Positions 57,701 to 63,700 of a stretch of 64,000 nt of DNA are shown here, piece by piece. The stretch is from Cryptosporidium bovis. Its lineage: Eukaryota; Apicomplexa; Conoidasida; Eucoccidiorida; Cryptosporidiidae. The DNA is taken from the NCBI GenBank assembly GCA_009768925.2, contig VHIT02000045.1, positions 186,001 to 250,000 on the forward strand, in the 5' to 3' direction. The notes below the pieces were generated by a model. The model was not told where the DNA came from, made no database searches, and saw nothing but the letters and a program-made list of their open reading frames with translations. The translations under genes and the position numbers were made by a program. Each line of letters opens with the position of its first letter. The first letter of the stretch is position 1.

Positions 57701-60700
57701 CATTCATATCTCCTGTTTCAATCTTTTCAAATTGTCCAGTAGTAGTATTGTAAATATAACCTTCAGGAGTGTTTGAATCATTGCCATCAATTGGAGCAGG
57801 CTTGATTCCGGGAGGATAATAAGGATATGACTCTCCATACTTGTTCTCAGGATGATATACACTATTATCTGAATCTAAATCAGGATAATAAAAACCATTC
57901 CCATTGCTAGAGGAAGATTCGTAACCACCATCTGGGAATGTTGTTAATCCCTGAGTAAATGTCACTTTACTAGGAGCATGACCTAAAGGATATATATACT
58001 TTAATCCAGTATAATTATTATTGTTTAAACCAAGTGTGCAAACTGTATAAATCTTTCCACTAATATCATCCTGTACATTTAAATATAACAAATCATTCGA
58101 ATCAATACCTATGGACCAATTAATATGATCATCAATATTTTTATTTACACCATTTGGATATGGGCCTGAACACAATTCATTCACAAGTATATTTTTCAAT
58201 ACAATCCTATTGTTAAATATATAAATTACACATAAATCATAATGACCATTATTAATTAAATAAACACCATACAGGTCATCCAACATTAATTCTCCGGACC
58301 ACGTACCATTATTCACATTAGTTGATGATATTATTGTATCAAAACTCCAATTTAAACCCACTTTCTTTTGATCACATGGATCTTTTAATACTTGTGAATA
58401 ACACGATATTGGCTCATTTTTACATTCATTTCTAATGCTACATGTTTCATAACCTATAAATAAAATATTATTTGGATAAACAAAGTTATCAATCAACACA
58501 TAAGCTACCAATATTCTATCTGACACATGTTCTATTTTGTTAAATGAAAATTCTGAAATTGTATATATATCTATTAAGCTATTTAATTCCCCATTCATTA
58601 TAAATATTCCCAATCTACTCCAACCTATGCCTATATTTAACTCTCTCCCAAAATAATTTAATGACTCATTTGTATATGGAGAGTAATAATTAACGTCATT
58701 ACTCCAATCTATAAATGTAACAAAAGATTCATTAAATAATAATGAAAACATCTTAATATCAATTTCACCACTTGATTCATTTTCTTTGTTGCTTCTTATA
58801 AGATTATATCCAAACCAATATTTTGCCTCATTTATTTCTATATTCGGAGTTGAAATATGCGTTGATGTATTTAACCAAATTAATTCACCCTCAGCAAATT
58901 CAGTTTTTAATCTACCATTATTACCTAGGCATGGTTTATTCACCTCCAATAAACATTCATCCTTTTCTATTTCATACCAAGGTGTTTCTGTTGTGGTGGA
59001 GGTTGTTGTTGTTGTGGTAGTAGTAGTGGTAGTTGTTGTTGTCGTGGTAGTAGTAGTTGTTGTCGTTGTGGTGGTAGTTGTTGTTGTCGTGGTAGTAGTT
59101 GTTGTCGTGGTAGTAGTTGTTGTCGTGGTAGTAGTTGTTGTCGTTGTTGTTGTTGTCGTTGTTGTTGTTGTTGTCGTCGTGGTAGTAGTTGTGGAGATTT
59201 CTTCAGGAATATGATTAACATCGGTTAATTGCCATACATTAAATGTATTCGATAAGTCCAATAGACCGTCTTTGTTAATAGGAATTATCTTATCAAATAA
59301 AAATTCATCACCATTTGCATCTATCTCTACTAATTTTTTAGTATTGTTTTCAACAGAAACAACATATTTGTTGGTTTTTGTATTATAAGTTAACCAAAAT
59401 GCAAAGAAACCATTTGGATATGTTGAGCAATAGGGACCACACTGAGGAGATCCTGCTTTTACCTCCTCATTAGTTATCTCGTTCCTAAAAACTACTGTGT
59501 CATTATCGTATGACAATGACAGTACCAACTTTTCTTCTGCTTCCTCACTGACGTTTAAACTGTTCTCATTCTCTTTTTGCACTCCATCTTCAATACTAGA
59601 AACATCTGAACTTGTGTTTTTTCTATAATAAATGTTTTTACTAGTTTTTAATGTTTTCATAAATCCATATTTATAATTATAATTAAATATAGTAGTTTTA
59701 TCTCGATCTAATTCTGTGTTACCAGTATGATAGGGTACTCCTGAACTCAATATTACAAACAATGTCCAATCCTTTTTAAAGTATGTATCTTCTGGCATTA
59801 TTCTTGCAGATGTTGAATTGCATGTAGTGAATAAATACAAGTCACACATTTCTATACCTTCTACTATGAAATCAGGTCTATATGGATTTAGCTCTTCATT
59901 CATATCTCCTGTTTCAATCTTTTCAAATTGTCCAGTAGTAGTATTGTAAATATAACCTTCAGGAGTGTTTGAATCATTGCCGTCAATTGGAGCAGGCTTG
60001 ATTCCGGGAGGATAATAAGGATATGACTCTCCATACTTGTTCTCAGGATGATATACACTATTATCTGAATCTAAATCTGGATAATAAAAACCATTCCCAT
60101 TGCTAGAGGTAGATTCGTAGCCACCTCCAGGGAATTCTGATTTCTGTTGAGTAAATGCCAGTTTTGAAGGAGCATAACCTAATGGATAAACATATTTAAC
60201 TTTAGTTAAACCACTGTTGCATTTTAACACACAAACTGTATATTTTTTATCATTATCTTTATTCCCAACGTTAATATACAATAAATTATTTGAATCTACC
60301 GCAACCGACCAAATAATCCTGTCTTTATGATTAATAACAATGTTATTTGGATAATTACCAGAACATGCCTGGACATTTACAAGATCCTGCAAAACTATCC
60401 TGTTAGTGAACAAGTAAACTGTAAATAAATCATAATCATCATTACTAAAGTAATATACATTTAATAATTTATCTAGCATTAGACCATCACCCCATGTTCC
60501 ATTGTTTACATTGGTCCCCACAATACTACCATCAAATATCCACTCCATCATAGGTATTTTTTTGTTACATATATCCTTTAAAACCTGTGAATTACACTTA
60601 ACTGTATCTTGTGAACAATCAGAGTATAAACTACATGTCTCATATCCTAAATACATGATATTTACTGGGTATAAAAAGTTGTCTTGCAATAAATAATTTG

Positions 60701-63700
60701 AATAATATTTATCGTCATTAAATATTTGCCTCACATTATTGAATATATACTCCTCACTTCCCTTTATTTCTATATAACTGTTACTTTCTTCATTCATTAA
60801 GAACAATCCTAACCTACTCCAACCTAATCCTATCGTTAATTCTCTACCTAAATAACTTAAAGACTCATTTGTGTAAGGAGATGAGTATGCCATTCCTCCA
60901 CTCAATTTATCCAATAAAAATATATGTGTTTCGTTAAATCTAATGTTTAGCATTTCATTCTCATCATATAATATGTTATATCCCATCCAATAGTTGCTTT
61001 CTCCAATAACTAATTCATTTTCGGATTTTCTCAGTATGAAATTTATCCAAATTATATTTCCTTTGTTAAATTCATGATCCTTTATTGTCGCGTCCTTTCC
61101 CCTACAAGGCGAATATTTTTCAAGCTGACACTCCTCCAATTCACTTTCGTGCCATGGTTTCTGAGTGGTGGTACTAGTTGTGGACGTGGTAGTGGTAGTA
61201 GTAGTGGTTGTTGTAGTGGTTGTTGTAGTCGTAGTTGTTGCTGTTTCATCTGGAATGTATTTTACATTTGTTAACTGCCATATATTATATGTTTCAGATA
61301 CGTCCGATGATGAATTTTCCTGAACTCCTGGTACTATTTTATTAAACGTTAATCTATCAGTACCTGATTCTATCTCTAACAATTTTTTGGTATTATTCTC
61401 GATGGAAATGATATACTTTTTTGTATTAGAATCATAGGTTAACCAAAATGCAAAGAAACCATTTGGATATGTTGAGCAATAGGGACCACACTGAGGAGAT
61501 CCTGCTTTTACCTCCTCATTAGTTATCTCATTCTTAAATATTATGGTTTCATTATTGTAAGATAATGTTAGTACCACTTTATCCTCTACTTGTTCGATAA
61601 TATTTATTTCATCATCAATTTTATCTTGACTATCAATTATATCGCTTTCTCCACTAATTTCGTCCAAGCTTGTAATTTTTCTATAACTTGATTTTTTTGT
61701 ATTTATTGAATTCAAACTGTAAATAAACTCATATTTGTAGTTATAATACTCAGCACTTTCAGGAACACTAATTTCACCATTATTGGGGACTCCTGAACTA
61801 AGAATAACAAATAGTGTCCAATCTTCCTCAAAGTATGTATCATCTGGCATTATTCTCACAGAAGTTGCATTACATGTTGAAAAAAGATACAAATCACACT
61901 GTTCCTTTCCTTCTACTATGAATTTTGGCCTGTAAGGATTCAATTCATAACCACCACTCTCTGTTTCTCCTGTTTCAATCTTTTCAAATTGTCCAGTAGT
62001 AGTATTGTAAATATAACCTTCAGGAGTGTTTGAATCATTGCCCTCAATTGGAGCAGGCTTGATTCCGGGAGGATAATAAGGATGTGACTCTCCATATTTA
62101 CCCTCAGGATTGTATATACCTGCATCAGCATCTGTGATATCTGGATAATAGAAACCGTTTCCATCGTTGTTAGATGTAGATTCATAACCACCGTTGTTGA
62201 AACCACTAATGTATTGAGTGAACAATTTCTTTGAAGGGTTATATCCGAGTGGGTAAATGTATTCGATGTTGAAGAATCCGTCGTTAAAGTGAATAGTACA
62301 AACTGTATATTCTTTTTCAACACCATTTTTGTAGTCATGAATATTTAAGAATAAATTGTAATTCAAACCAAAACCAATAGACCACTTAATTTTGTCCGAG
62401 TAGCTTATTTGTTTATTATTTGGATATGGACCCGAACATAACACATTATTTATATTGTCCTTCAATGCCACTCTATTCTTAAATAAGAATATTGTAATTG
62501 TATCTTGACTTCCGTCATTCACAAGATATATATTCATTAAATCTTTTATTATGTACTCACTGCTCCATGTACCATTATTTACATTAGTTTCAGAAACAAT
62601 ACTTTCAATAACCCAATTCATACCAGGAACTTTTTTAATACATATTTGTTTGAGCACTTGTGATTCACAACTTAATTCTGATGTTGTACAATCACCAAAC
62701 AAACCACATGTTTCATACCCTTTGTATAACTCAACGTTAGGATATAGAAAATCATTTTCTAAATAGTAGACAGAATATTCATCTCTATTATTTTCATTAA
62801 CCTCCACCTTTTTAAACATATATTCTCTATTATTATTTATTGTGAAGAAACTGTTTTTGTTTTTATCTAATAAAAATAGACCCATCCTACTCCAACCTAA
62901 ACCAATCGTTAACACGTCATCTACATATGTTAACCTTGAATTTGTGTATCTTGAAGTATAACTTCTTTTGTTTAACTCGTCATGTAACAGTACATGAGTT
63001 TCATTAAATAACAATGACAACACTTTATTGTTGTCATTTAAGAAATAATATCCGTTCCAGTAATTATTATCATCCAGTTCAATAATTGGTGACACTTGAA
63101 CCATCTTGAATTCTATCCATAATAAATTACCCTTGTCGAATTTTGGATTTTCTATTAATGCATCTTTTCCCTTGCACGGTTTATTCAACTCAAGTATACA
63201 CTCATCAAGTGGTGTCTCGTACCACGGAATTTCTATTGTAGTAGATTCAGTACTAGAAGTAGATGTAGTAGTTGTAGTAGTGGTGGTAGTTGTTATTACA
63301 TCAGTTGGTGGATTATTAACATTAGTTAATTGCCATACGTTGAATGTTCCAGATGCAGCCGCTGACTCATCATTTTGGATTTTTGGAACTATCTTATTAA
63401 ATATCAACTCCTCATTGTTTGAATCCAATTCAACCAGCTTCTTTGTATTGTTTTCAACTGAAATCACATACTTCATATTTACTGAGTCATAGGTTAACCA
63501 GAATGCAAAAAAACCCTTTGGATATGTTGAGCAGTAAGGACCACATTGTGGAGATCCAACCTTTATTTCATTCTTGTTTTTTTCGTTCTTAAATGTTACA
63601 GTTTCATTATTGTATGAAAGAGATAATACCACCTCTTCCACTTGATCAGTCTTTGAAGTATGAATGAATTCATATTTGTAGTTGTAATACCCAACGGCTT

